DNA of 64,000 nucleotides from Spodoptera frugiperda (GCF_023101765.2 NC_064237.1:10894199-10958198), one strand, 5' to 3'; counted from the stretch's first letter, positions 25,347 through 34,991 are shown. Notes: generated from the sequence alone by a model not told the origin. Translations and numbers: made by a program.

Positions 25347-26949
25347 TTTTCTTATTCTCATGTGTAAAAAGCGGATATATAAGTTGACAAGCCATTTAGT
25401 TTACAGTTATAATAACATATTTATAATGCGAGGCACGATCCTACACGTGGTTCCTACTTCCGACCCTTTGTTTTAATATTAATAACTAACGCTATCTGAC
25501 TACTGGCTATACGAGCAACATACGGTACGGTAACTGTAGTGGAAGTTATTTTCTCTCAAGATAAAATGTTGCTGCTAATTAATTTAGTAATTGAATTTCT
25601 TATAAAGATAATATTATGTTTTTGAAGCGTATGTTAGCGGTTGGAACTTATGTTATCTTTCTTCATTAAAGGTGGGTTTAAGATTTTCTTTTCATTTATA
25701 AACTTGGCGAGCACATTATAAACGCTTTTATTGGAAAAGAGTAACCTATGGAGTTTCTTGCTCGTACTTAATCGTATCGTATTCCATAGGAATCTACACT
25801 TTGGAACGAGCAAATAGAGCAACTAGAGGACTGACTAAATTTGATTTTGATTTTAACTTTGATTTTGAGACCTCCAACAACAATTATTGAATCACACAGA
25901 TCTTTACACCGGGCTGTAGTCCAATCCACCACATTTAGCATAGCAACCACCCACGCAACCAATGACCTACTCGTAGTAAGCGGGCGATTCTTCAAAATAA
26001 TCACAAAAGTTAACGGTGTCATTATCCTCGACCAAAAGTTAACAATTCTGCCCATTGACACAATTTGGTTTCAATAAATTAAGCCGTGTCACTGCCCTCA
26101 ACCATTACAATAAAATAACAATAAACTACCACGATGCTTAATAACGCGGGAGAATAATGATTTGTTAAGTAAAAGTTAAGTTTTTTGAAGAAAACACCTA
26201 CATACACACATAACTTCACGCCTGTCTCCCATGGAGGTAGACAGAGACAATGGGCCGCCAATTGCTGCGACTCTTACATACCTCTTTCGCTTCATCAACA
26301 GTCATCAGTTATGAAGAAACACCCAGGCTCTAAAACTACTACTAGACTAGATAAAAAAAAAGAAGTATCCAACTTTGCATTTGTAGTTACTTCCTGGATA
26401 AATTACATTACAACCGTTACTCGGTCCGTCAGCAGTAACTGGTAAAACCACGGAAGACGGAAAGCAGGGTAAACGTAATTCATTAGAAATATTCGGTTGG
26501 GCGCGCACCCTCGATTGTTGTTACTTCGAAAGCCGCGCCGTGTATCTGGGCCACACTTCCTACAATTTGTCGTGGGAATGTACTCGACGGATGTGACTTG
26601 AGTGCTACAGGGGTCACCAACGTTGTTGTATTCGCTTTGATTTTCATTTTCAATAAGCAATTCTGTTTTATTGTTAATAATATATCTTTTGGAAAATATT
26701 GTTCAGGAAAATTGTCGCTTTTGTGCGAATTTGTGTTTGATGTCGGTGTTTCCCGAGGCTAAAATAAATAGAACTTTTGGTTTTACGTGAATTTCTCAGC
26801 TAAAATTAGGCCAAATTTAAAACTGTCTTAAGAAATAAGTAAAGAAGAAACGTACAAATACAATTTGGCCTCTATAATGATTAATTTGATCATTACTCAT
26901 AATTATGTTCTATGCTTTTGATAGATAAGTCTTTACAAATACTTATTTT
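25347..26949. other. Intergenic
   Basis: No gene is supported. Sequence is mostly unique and AT-rich. The piece around 26218-26290 (CGCCTGTCTCCCATGGAGGTAG then CTTTCGCTTCAT) also occurs near 45116-45190, so it belongs to another dispersed repeat. Confidence 0.4.
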
Positions 26950-26951
26950 TA

Positions 26952-27233
26952 TTTTTTTTTTTTTTTAATCTAAATTTTTATTAGGGCTTTTTTCCTAATC
27001 GGAACATGACAGCCCCATTATATGATACAATATATATACATAGACGGCAGCTAAACCATGTTTAGCTTGCCCTTAAACTTAAAAAATAAATGGTCAAATG
27101 AAACAGAGATCTAGCCTCGGGTGATAATGGAGATGCCAAAATACTATTAAAAAAACCAATATTAAAATTATCTAAACCAAAAATATAACTTCTTTGAGAC
27201 TCAATTCGTCTACACTCGTACAAGACATGATGT
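26952..27233 (-). mobile_element. 5'-truncated LINE, 3' end only
   Basis: A T run followed by ATCTAAATTTTTATTAGGGC through ACTCGTACAAGACATGATG, nearly identical to the first 270 bp of the copy at 30218-30603. Only the 3' end is present; the break after ACATGATG is the 5' truncation. Confidence 0.8.
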
Positions 27234-27885
27234 TGTGAAAACTACAGTGCTACAGGTTAACATAAACTTTTTTTTAACCCGTCAATAAACAACCACAAAA
27301 TGTTATCCACATCTGAATATTAAATGCGTAAGCGCTGACAACAGACGCACCGATGCACCGGCTGCGCCACAACGGTTCGTAGTAAGCGCACACCGCGCCG
27401 GATGCAAGCAATCGACGGCAATTTGCGTCGCGTTTCCATTGCAACGATTGCACGCCCGTTGCCCAACTGCCGCGCGTTTGTAAACAGCCTTAAATGATTG
27501 TCTGTCCCCCTCATTATATCGTTGTTACCAGGAATAAAGTATTTACGTAATTTTGTTGTTCTATGTAATTTGTAACTAACTATGGGTGACTGCGTAGCGT
27601 CGTTTTCATTGAATATGAGTACTTGTATGTACTTCATAACAATTAAATCTGATATTTTTTCAGGGTCTTCTTATAATGGCCTGAATCAACAAAAACAAAT
27701 ACTATAAGACAAATTATTATAGTAAAGACAAATAGTATAAGACTTATTAGTACTAAATTCCTAACCCCCAGAAGGGGTATTACACTTGTAACGCCTCTGG
27801 TGTTTCGGGGGCCAATGAGCGGCGGCGATTGCTTACCGATGATCCAAAAAAGTAGATTAAAACTTAAATTCATCGCAATCCATAT
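27234..27885. other. Intergenic with GC-rich patch
   Basis: 27320-27480 is CpG-rich and open for 105 codons on the minus strand, but I recognise no protein in it. 27768-27848 is a minus-strand fragment of element D (GTAACGCCTCTGGTGTTTCG, GCGGCGATTGCTTACC). Confidence 0.4.
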
Positions 27886-27891
27886 TTTATT
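27886..27891 (-). promoter_or_regulatory. Poly(A) signal of CGP-1
   Basis: TTTATT on the plus strand, i.e. AATAAA in transcript sense, 55 bp past the stop codon of the minus-strand gene at 27946. Confidence 0.6.
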
Positions 27892-27945
27892 ACACTGCAT
27901 GTAACGGTACACAACAGGACATAACAGATAGTTCCAGGGCCGCAT

Positions 27946-28458
27946 TCAGCCGCAGCACGGGCCGCAACAAGACGCGCACAGGCCACTCGTGCAGCCACCG
28001 ATGCACCCGTGCCCGCAACTAAAGTACGACCCTGCCATACCGCAACGGGCGCTGAAACAGACAAAACATGTTTTTTATCAGTGGAAAAATGAAATTCGGT
28101 ACACTGGTAAATCATGGAGGGATTGTTTGTTAAGTTAAATACAAAATGAGTTAAAAGTTGAATATGAACTTAAAAAAGGGTATAATGATCATATTTTATC
28201 AATAATCAATCGTCATCATCATTATTATCATCAGCCGAGAGACGTCCACTGCTGAACAAAGGCCTCCCGCTTAGATTATCCTTTATATTCTCACCCATGT
28301 AAACATCCGATGCCTCCAGAGCACGGTGAGCAGCAAGCTCCTACGGAATGCACGCAGCAGGGGCCCGCACCGCAGTCCATGCGCCGCGAGCAGGGGCCCC
28401 CGCAACACGGCCCTGGCATTGGTCCCTGACATCCTACGCAGCAGTTACGTACAGGCAT
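27946..28458 (-). CDS. CGP-1: Cys/Gly/Pro-rich small protein, two coding exons
   Basis: Exon 28458-28295 starts ATG CCT GTA and encodes MPVRNCCVGCQGPMPGPCC... to ...GGIGCLHG. The donor GG|GTGAGA at 28294 and acceptor TTTCAG|CG at 28052 join in frame, so codon GG+C continues as ARCGMAGSYFSCGHGC to ASCCGPCCG and TGA at 27946-27948. Total 270 bases, 89 residues. Without splicing the frame stops two bases after the donor. Repeated CC, CGP, GPCC words match the Drosophila Mst84D/Mst87F (Mst(3)CGP) type, structural proteins of the sperm tail; that role is inferred. An acceptor (TTTTTTTCAG) just before the ATG suggests an upstream leader exon. The intron holds an RTE tail. Confidence 0.75.
28052..28294 (-). 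other. Intron of CGP-1
   Basis: 243 bp with GTGAGA donor and TTTCAG acceptor. It contains the RTE 3' tail at 28211-28269. Confidence 0.65.
28211..28269 (-). mobile_element. RTE-type LINE 3' tail
   Basis: On the minus strand it reads GGAGGCCTTTGTTCAGCAGT, GGACGTCTCTCGGCTGATG and then a GAT/ATG run. This is the typical 3' end of lepidopteran RTE elements; only the tail is present. Confidence 0.75.
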
Positions 28459-28468
28459 CGCGAGTCAA

Positions 28469-28814
28469 CTGAAAAAAAGTCATTTTCTATTGTAGTATGG
28501 CAGACAGAGACCGGTATATGGCAATAGACTCACCCCCTATTACATGGGACTTATAACAAATGGTGAAAAGTGGGTGTACATTGTATAGTGGCATTACGTA
28601 AATGCCCTTCGGGGATAAAAGGCGTGATGTTGTGTGTGTATAACAGACACATTTTCTAACATAGTTTGATTTTATAAGTAGCTAGTTTTGCGGAGTAAAG
28701 TCCTCTTTCATATTTATTTATATATAACTACATCTACAATAAAAAGAAAGTGTTATAAACATACTTACAAAAGTTTTTCTATAAAAATAAATATGAATTT
28801 TTTTGATGATTTTA
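28469..28814 (-). promoter_or_regulatory. Probable leader intron and 5' UTR exon of CGP-1
   Basis: A strong donor (TTTT|GTAAGTATG, ending the leader exon at 28769) pairs with the acceptor at 28469-28470, giving a 300-bp leader intron. The leader exon upstream has no ATG in the stretch I read. It contains an A-rich motif (ATCATC followed by seven A and TTC, 28795-28814), also seen in the CGP-3 leader. A SINE-B tail sits inside the intron. Confidence 0.4.
28511..28634 (+). mobile_element. SINE-B tail fragment
   Basis: GGTATATGGCAATAGACTCA through GGTGAAAAGTGGGTGTACAT to GGGGATAAAAGGCGTGATGT: only the 3' half of SINE-B, lying within the putative CGP-1 leader intron. Confidence 0.75.
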
Positions 28815-29038
28815 CTTGCTGGTGTACAGCGCAATATTTTTTTACAAAATGACGTTAAACATCTAGTTTGAATTTGGATCCCTTATTTTCACCATAGAGC
28901 AACATGTTCTAGTCTAGAAAACATAATAAACTTTTATCAAGAAGTTTTTAGCACAATGAAAGGAGGAGGGAAGAGCAATATTCGATAAACTTAATATTTT
29001 TTATTGTAAAGATTCATTTTGTTTTATGGAATAAGCCG

Positions 29039-29238
29039 ATAAACGATCAGACGGATCACCTTATCGTAAGCAATCGTCGCCCCCCTTCCATGAAAACTTG
29101 GAACACTAAAGACGTTACAAGTGCGTTGCCGGCCTTTAAGGAATTTAAGATTGGGAAGGGGGTAATTAGGCATCCGGTAACCTCACTCACACAACGAAAC
29201 ACAACGCAAGCACTGTTTCACTTCTATTTTCTGTGAAG
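29039..29238 (+). mobile_element. Element D copy
   Basis: GATCACCTTATCGTAAGCAA, GTTACAAGTGCGTTGCCGGC, GGTAACCTCACTCACACAAC and a truncated GTTTCACTTCTATTTTCTGTG end. It lies between CGP-1 and CGP-2. Confidence 0.65.
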
Positions 29239-29674
29239 TTTATTTAGAAAACCTATAGAAGAAACACATAGTATGTATTTATCATTCCATTAATACAAAC
29301 AAAGTATTAACTTAACTAGCAAGTAGTACAGAACAGGAGGTAGCTCCTAAGTACCAGCTCTAGTCTAAAGTTTTAATCGTATAGTCTCAAACACGACTAT
29401 TCTCAGAACAGAACAACACAAATACATACTCGAAACGCATAGTTTCTGTTTAATTAAATCTTTTGCTCACTGGCTGCTAGAAACCAAAGACTTCAAGCAC
29501 TTGCAAAAAACTCACGTGTAAAAAAACAAACATTACGTCAGAAATTCACGAAACAGTCAATAGCATTTTAGTAAAAAAATTAAAATAAATTATTAAAAAT
29601 TGTAAAAATCTAACAAAAGTATAACAAAAATCTTTTAATATTATTCGAGCATTTTCTGATAAAATAATATCATC

Positions 29675-29914
29675 ATGTGTTGTGGCTATGGATGCTGCGG
29701 TGGATGTTGTGGGGCCTGTGGCAACTGCGGCCCCTGCCGAGGGGGCTACTGCGGCGGGGGACCCTGTTGCTGTTGCACCCCTTGCAATTGCCAAGTAGCG
29801 GGTCTCGCGTACCCAGCCCCTTTCTGCGGCCCCTGCGGTGGCATCTGCAGGGGCCCCTGCGGCCGGCCCTTCGGCACGTACAGTTGGAGATACAGGCCCT
29901 GTGGTTGCTGTTGA
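29675..29914 (+). CDS. CGP-2: Cys/Gly/Pro-rich small protein
   Basis: A single-exon 79-residue protein starting MCCGYGCCGGCCGACGNCGP and ending YRPCGCC, with about one third Cys and many CGG, CGP, GPC words. Of the five genes it is closest to the Mst(3)CGP pattern of Drosophila sperm-tail proteins. Such proteins are expressed in the male germ line and rely on Cys cross-links; this is family knowledge, not shown here. The ATG follows AAAATAATATCATC, and AATAAA lies 45 bp after the stop. Codons are GC-rich against AT-rich flanks, supporting coding. The antisense strand is also open for 153 codons, a by-product of the GC-rich composition. Confidence 0.8.
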   Translation: MCCGYGCCGGCCGACGNCGPCRGGYCGGGPCCCCTPCNCQVAGLAYPAPFCGPCGGICRGPCGRPFGTYSWRYRPCGCC

Positions 29915-29958
29915 AAATGACCCCTGTGGTGACGTCACAAAAGTCGTGCTGTTTCGTG

Positions 29959-29964
29959 AATAAA
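29959..29964 (+). promoter_or_regulatory. Poly(A) signal of CGP-2
   Basis: AATAAA in GTGAATAAATGAG, 45 bp after the TGA, followed by a T/G-rich stretch. Confidence 0.7.
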
Positions 29965-30217
29965 TGAGTCCTGTCTTACATTCTGTTTCGTTATTTAACT
30001 TTCTCATCTCACTTCTATTTCTTAGATTAATTCATCCTTAAAATAAAGTTATCATTACCTTACTGGGTTGTGGAACTCGGGGGTGACATATAACAGACGC
30101 TACATGTAAAGCACCAAACAAATTGACAAACAAGAAAACTTATTTGTCGTGTTCTTAAACAAGAAACACTTATTTGAAGAAACACTCCATTATTTAAAGA
30201 CGGGGGTGTAAATAAAC

Positions 30218-30603
30218 TTTTTTTTTTTTTTTTTTAATCTAAATTTTTAATAGGACTTTTTTCTTAGTCGGAACATGACAGCCCCATTATATGCTACAAA
30301 ATATATACATAGACGGCAGCTAAACCATGTTTAGCTTGCCCTTAAACTTAAAAAATAAATGGTCAAATGGAACAGAGATCTAGCCTCGGGTGATAATGGA
30401 GATGCCAAAATACTATTAAAAAAACCAATATTAAAATTATCTAAACCAAAAATATAACTTCTTTGAGACTCAATTCGTCTACACTCGTACAAGACATGAT
30501 GCACGTCCTCTATCACACCACACACAGCACACTTGTTAATTATAATTAAACACCTACAATTTCTCTTTGGCGTCAAGGTGCGCGAGAACGGAAGTGCGGT
30601 CAT
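30218..30603 (-). mobile_element. 5'-truncated LINE with the C-terminal end of its protein
   Basis: A long T run (poly(A) on the minus strand), a 3' UTR, and a minus-strand 90-codon frame (30603-30331). The frame contains CAVCGVIEDVHHVLYEC, a C-x2-C-x7-H-x4-C cluster as found after the reverse transcriptase in Jockey/R1-type LINEs. Nearly identical in its 3' part to 26952-27233, so both are recent insertions of one family. Confidence 0.75.
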
Positions 30604-32854
30604 TTTGTTTGTCCATCAGATAATGGCGGCCGGAAGTGGCGAGCGATGTACCCGCGATAAAACTATATTTCGTCACATGACTTCTCTTTTAATGTATTTC
30701 GCGTGTATTTAGCAGTCATTACATAGTTAATGTGGTTTCTTAGAAATCGTAAAATCAATTCTTGGATTTGGAAAAGTAATAAAAATGAAGTATTCTCGTG
30801 ATTATTATATTATAGCTATAGCTGTAGCTATAGTTACATCGTCATGAACATCATCTGATATCGAGTGAATAATTCAAGGAATTCATTCAGTAAGATTAAT
30901 CGATTTTTCAGAATCGATAAATATGATACCGAGATACCGAGAGCATCCGTCGTTCGTCATAAAGTTCTTTGAAGTAAATTATATGGTACAGCGTACTTTG
31001 ATATTGATACTACACTGTACTATACATATAGGTACTTATTTACTACATACGCATATAGGTATGTACTGTGTTCAGGCGAATAGGTACTACATTATTATAT
31101 TTATTGATTCTACGAAAACTAACGACTCATATTTCATTTATTGTTGTTTTTTTTTATATTTTAGCACGTGGACTACGTGGATGTTGTTTCACTTCAACTC
31201 ATTTTAGGTAGGTATGTAAAATCTAAAATCTGACTCGGGTTTGATAACTGAAATTCGGATAGTACATAATGAAAACAAATACTAAAGAGTTGCCCTGCTT
31301 AGGCCTTAAAAAGTTTTCCGTAAAGTTTGATTTAGGGTAAAAAGAATACCTGAAATTGGTAAAACCTCACTGACCTGAAAAACGTATGTTTTGGCTATTT
31401 GGCTTTACATAAGGATTTTCTCTCGTGTTATGGAACTCATGGGTCTATTTACAAATACTACATACACAATAATACACATTATACACAGATAACAACAGTT
31501 TTTGGATTACAGAAAGAATGTTTCCGTACGGGAATCTCATTCACGCCAACCATTCAGGGTAAAACGGGGTGAATAGGAATCGAGAGATGAATAGGTACAG
31601 GGAAATTCTTCATAGTTTCTATTCACCCTTCTTTTGTCCCTATTCACCTTTTGGTCCCTATTCACCCCGTTTTACCGTAATAAAATTGATGTATACCTAT
31701 TATTTTTCTGATTCACAACCAAAAACATTTTTATTAACCTCAAAAGGGCAAACATAGTTCAAAAGACAGCGAGGGGTCAACGGCCTGTGATGCGCATGTC
31801 CCACAAAGTAGGTTTTCAGAATAGGGGCCGATGTCGTGGAAGCAATGAGTTCAGTTTTCCCAATGACAATGCCGCGACCCGCGACGCCATCGCCACTGTG
31901 TTTGTTTCACCTCTAGAATTCTAGCAAATTACGTGTCCACATCGGTCTTCGACCTTATTCGGCGAATCCGAAAATTTCCCCATTTCCTACAAAAACCATA
32001 ACCACTTTAAATTGATCTGTTTTATGTCTATCATCGTGATATTATCGTAGGTCAGGATAGAGCGGATTTTTTTATAGATGCGGGTTGTGTTCCCAGTACT
32101 GGCGGCGAGGGGTCCCGTTCCACGAACGTTCCCCATACAAAGTCACGGTCTATTTTTGTATATTTCTGGTAACCGTGACATTTTTGTATCGTGTGCCACT
32201 GTACACGTGGCAGGTAATCAATCTTGTGAGCTCCGAAGCCCGTATGGCTTGCTTTATGTAAATGTTTCTATGATTTAACATCAGATCGTAATATTAGTAA
32301 AACGTCTCAAATGTGTTGATTGATCTACCATGAATGGTGCCTTTACAATACTATTATAATTCACACAATATACATAATTCACAAAATGTAGTTTTGGTAT
32401 ACGCGATAGGTACTAATAGGGTGACTGGTAATTAGTGAACAATATTTAAACACGTGATTGTACCTACTCATGATTACAAACCACTTTCCCAAATAAACTT
32501 TTTTAATTCTCATAGGTTTACTTTTCTTTTAGTGTCCCCGGTAAATAAATAAAGGTAGAAAAGCCAGTTAAAAGCTACATAAGTAATTTTATTTTATTTA
32601 ATATGCAGTTTTTACCCGACTGCGCCATAAGAAGAATAATTGTTTTTCGAGAATATTAGCAATAGATTCAACTCCGACTCACCTAAACCACATTCTATAA
32701 TATAAATGTACTAGTTATATTCTATACTAGCTATGTACATTCTATAGTAGGGGGACTCATAACCTGGAAAGGTGTTCAGGTAGGGTGAAGGGTGCTATAA
32801 TATTCACTTGAAATGTTTAAACAAAACAAAAAGAAAGTAACTTCTTTAGACTCG
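30604..32854. other. Intergenic with a MITE
   Basis: No gene is supported. 31558-31676 is a palindromic MITE (see next entry). The stretch 31780-31930 is somewhat GC-rich without a recognisable exon. The rest is AT-rich unique sequence. Confidence 0.45.
31558..31676. mobile_element. MITE (GGTAAAACGGGGTGAATAG)
   Basis: The left end GGTAAAACGGGGTGAATAG and right end CTATTCACCCCGTTTTACC are perfect complements, with further TATTCACC words inside. It is the sister of the MITE at 12177. Confidence 0.8.
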
Positions 32855-32860
32855 TTTATT
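32855..32860 (-). promoter_or_regulatory. Poly(A) signal of CGP-3
   Basis: TTTATT on the plus strand (AATAAA in sense), 36 bp beyond the stop codon of the gene at 32896. Confidence 0.65.
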
Positions 32861-32895
32861 ACAAAACAGAACAGTTTCGTGGTCTTGTTGACAGA

Positions 32896-33051
32896 TCAGT
32901 GACAGTTGTAGCACGGGCCTGTGGGACAGCAGCAGCATCCTTGCACGCAGGGCTGGCAGCAACATCTGCACATGGGTGGGTCACACCCACCCGGGCAACG
33001 AGCAAACGTTCCCAAATTAAAGTCCCGGTAGCAACCGTGCTGGTAAGGCAT
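32896..33051 (-). CDS. CGP-3: Cys-rich small protein
   Basis: A 51-residue protein: MPYQHGCYRDFNLGTFARCP, then GGCDPPMCRCCCQPC, and ending GCCCCPTGPCYNCH before TGA. It shares the MP start and the CC/CxPC words with the other four genes, but has an aromatic/charged N-terminal third. It belongs by context and composition to the Mst84D-like cluster; the sperm role is inferred. The ATG follows TTTTCTATA. An A-rich motif (AATCATT, six A, TTC; 33116-33134) in the leader resembles one in CGP-1. The usual poly(A) signal lies 36 bp downstream. Confidence 0.7.
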   Translation of the reverse strand: MPYQHGCYRDFNLGTFARCPGGCDPPMCRCCCQPCVQGCCCCPTGPCYNCH

Positions 33052-33406
33052 TATAGAAAAGTATTCTATTCTATAATTTAAACACTACGTTTGTTTGTAT
33101 TATGTTATTTTTGTAGAATTTTTTAATGATTTTTGCGAGATTTTTTTGTAAAATTTTTCTTCGCAGCAGATATCAGACTGATGATTTTTGACAGTTGTGT
33201 GTTTCGAAATCGGGTGGGTGACAGTTTTGTTTTGAAAGAAGTTTAGTGGCCAGTTATAAAAGGTTTTTGTAGTGTCATCACGATTTTGACTGATATTCTT
33301 TTAAAGTTTTTGACTCATTACAAAGATAAAGCGGAGATTTCAAAATTTACTGTATCCATTCGTATCGTCTTTTTGTCCACAGGGGTATGTCCAAGGGAGT
33401 ATGTAG

Positions 33407-33540
33407 AGCACATTACGGCACATAATGCCACCGTATGTCCCATATAAAAGGGGGTGAGCCTATTGCCACAGGTATACTGAGCACATTTCTAGAAACCGTG
33501 CTACTACTGAGAAGTTTTCGAAAATCCAAAACAAACCCAG
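33407..33540 (-). mobile_element. SINE-B fragment
   Basis: GGGGGTGAGCCTATTGCCAC and GTGCTACTACTGAGAAGTTT: the middle of a minus-strand SINE-B; both the tRNA-like head and part of the tail are missing. Confidence 0.7.
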
Positions 33541-33877
33541 ACCTAGTTATTTTGTCATCATTGGTATTTATGGACGAAGACGGATTTGCAGGACTCGGCT
33601 TTTGGTTAGTGTAGTGAATAGTGAGCTTTATTTATTTTCAGATTATATGCTAGACGACACGATAAAGAAACTGACATAAAGTTCGTGCTGGTCGAAAACA
33701 CATGATTTGACAAATGTTCAAAAATGGAACACAATCCGTCATCACCAATCAGTATAATTTGATGATCTGAACGATAACCACTTCTCCGGAACAAATAAAA
33801 CCTTTAAAAAAATTATAAAACGAAGAAAATTATAATATTTGCAATAATTTTGTGATAGTTTATTTAGTTTAAGCACA

Positions 33878-34018
33878 ATGCCAGTTTACTATGGTGGATA
33901 CTACGGCGGCGCCCACAGCGGCGGCTACTGCTTATACTCGTGCGGCTGTAATCCCTCCATTGGAGGTTGCGGACCCTGTGGACCCTTACCAGGACCGTGC
34001 TGTGGACTCTCCTGCTGA
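33878..34018 (+). CDS. CGP-4: Gly/Tyr/Cys-rich small protein (frame 0)
   Basis: 46 residues: MPVYYGGYYGGAHSGGYCLY, SCGCNPSIGGCGPCG, PLPGPCCGLSC, stop TGA. The Gly-Tyr N-terminal part and CGPCGP core fit the CGP/Mst84D-like group. The ATG has A at -3 (CACAATG) and is the first ATG after the in-frame stops upstream. The exon runs on only four bases past the stop before a strong donor (GATGAG|GTAAGC), so the 3' UTR would be spliced. The same exon is open in the +1 frame (see next entry). Which frame or frames are translated cannot be settled from sequence. Confidence 0.6.
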   Translation: MPVYYGGYYGGAHSGGYCLYSCGCNPSIGGCGPCGPLPGPCCGLSC

Positions 34019-34022
34019 TGAG
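33891..34022 (+). CDS. Overlapping +1 frame, exon 1 of a candidate membrane protein
   Basis: Starting at ATG GTG GAT 13 bases after the CGP-4 start, this frame is open for 44 codons: MVDTTAAPTAAATAYTRAAV, IPPLEVADPVDPYQDRAVD, SPADE. It ends phase 0 at the donor GAG|GTAAGC. Its Ala/Pro/Val/Asp content is partly what a shifted Cys-Gly-Pro coding sequence would give by chance. However, the acidic PADE end joins without a frame break to the coding-looking exon at 34374. Both ATGs have A at -3, so leaky scanning could reach this one. Confidence 0.4.
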
Positions 34023-34059
34023 GTAAGCAGCTAGGTATATGACAGTTTAAAAGTACCTT

Positions 34060-34143
34060 GACGGGATCTTGGTCGCTTCCAACCGGCCTATCTGGAAGGT
34101 ATTAGGAAGGCCTATGTTCAGCAGTGCAGGGGCGCGATGATTG
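34060..34143 (+). mobile_element. RTE-type 3' tail in the CGP-4 intron
   Basis: GGTCGCTTCCAACCGGCCTA, GGAAGGCCTATGTTCAGCAG: the conserved 3' end of RTE-like LINEs, within the intron 34023-34373. Confidence 0.7.
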
Positions 34144-34373
34144 TGTATATTGTAAAAGAGACAATGACCTTTGAGTTTGTTTCGGCATTTCTTCTCAGAA
34201 TAGTCCGATAGGAAATGCCGACCTCATCTAGTTTTTTTTAATACATTCATTGCATTTCATTTTATTGGTAAAGTCCGTGGCTATCAGGCTCCAGCCACCG
34301 ATCCTTGGTGAAGGAACTAGAAGACTACAATATTATAGTATTGTCATTGTGATATTCCACTATTGGTCTCCAG

Positions 34374-34553
34374 GAGCTGATCTCAGTGCAGTGGCCGGAC
34401 GAGAGCTACCTGCGGCACAGGAACGTGCACCTGGCCGTGTCCCTGCTGACGTTCGTGGCCCTCTCCGCCCTCAGCATGCTGTGGTTCCTCACCGAGTACA
34501 ATATTGTCAAATCATACGTGAATCTTGTGCGAATAAAATTATGGTCCATATAA
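34374..34553 (+). CDS. Exon 2: membrane-spanning C-terminal segment
   Basis: After the acceptor TGGTCTCCAG it reads ELISVQWPDESYLRHRNVHL, AVSLLTFVALSALSMLWFLT, EYNIVKSYVNLVRIKLWSI, then TAA (59 residues). The stretch AVSLLTFVALSALSMLWFL is a good transmembrane helix. GC-rich third positions (CTG, GTG, TCC, GCC) in AT-rich surroundings argue for real coding. It continues the frame of 33891-34022 at phase 0, giving 103 residues in all. I do not recognise the family. It could instead belong to a transcript from another upstream exon. Confidence 0.5.
   Translation, partial: ELISVQWPDESYLRHRNVHLAVSLLTFVALSALSMLWFLTEYNIVKSYVNLVRIKLWSI
34532..34537 (+). promoter_or_regulatory. Poly(A) signal overlapping the coding end
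   Basis: AATAAA lies inside the last codons of exon 2 (CGA ATA AAA), 14 bp before the TAA, followed by a GT/T-rich run at 34558-34580. Cleavage 15-30 bp on would leave almost no 3' UTR. Confidence 0.45.
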
Positions 34554-34606
34554 AACTTGTTGTTTAATTTGTATTTTTTTACATGGATGAATGGAATCTA
34601 GAGCAT

Positions 34607-34901
34607 AGAGGGACAGCCCTCGCTGTCGCAGAGTGCCTACACAGAGGGACAGCCCTCGCTCTCGCAGAGTGCCTACACAGAGGGACAGCCCTCGCTCTCG
34701 CAGAGTGCCTACACAGAGGGACAGCCCTCGCTCTCGCAGAGTGCCTACACAGAGGGACAGCCCTCGCTCTCGCAGAGTGCCTACACAGAGGGACAGCCCT
34801 CGCACGCACAGAGTGCCTACACAGAGGGACAGCCCTCGCACGCACAGAGTGCCTACACAGAGGGACAGCCCTCGCACGCACAGAGTGCCTACACAGAGGG
34901 A
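34607..34901. repeat. 36-bp minisatellite, eight units
   Basis: Eight tandem 36-bp units start at 34607, 34643, 34679, 34715, 34751, 34787, 34823 and 34859, plus a 7-bp partial. Each contains GAGGGACAGCCCTC, a 5-bp stem with a 4-base loop. Unit variants are ordered: one GCTGTCGCA, four GCTCTCGCA, three GCACGCACA. As 36 is divisible by three, five of six frames stay open. One plus frame reads TEGQPSLSQSAY per unit. None is convincing as a gene. Confidence 0.95.
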
Positions 34902-34902
34902 G

Positions 34903-34910
34903 TATAAAAG
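34903..34910 (+). promoter_or_regulatory. TATA-box-like TATAAAAG
   Basis: TATAAAAG directly after the minisatellite, 82 bp before the ATG at 34992. It fits a TATA promoter for the plus-strand frame described next; no initiator was tested. Confidence 0.35.
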
Positions 34911-34991
34911 AGTGCTCTAGTAATTAAATTAAACCAATGTATGTGACCTGAACGTATATTTATACAAAAATCCAGACATAAAACACTGTTC

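Noticed and set aside
27320..27637. 105-codon minus-strand frame
   Set aside because: Mixed GC-rich patch plus AT-rich extension, no recognisable motif or splice support.
29546..30007. 153-codon minus-strand frame
   Set aside because: Antisense of CGP-2; Ala/Thr/Gly composition is explained by the complement of the Cys/Gly codons.
34539..34927. Four overlapping open frames of 95-114 codons on both strands
   Set aside because: They are by-products of the 36-bp tandem repeat, which has no stops in five frames.
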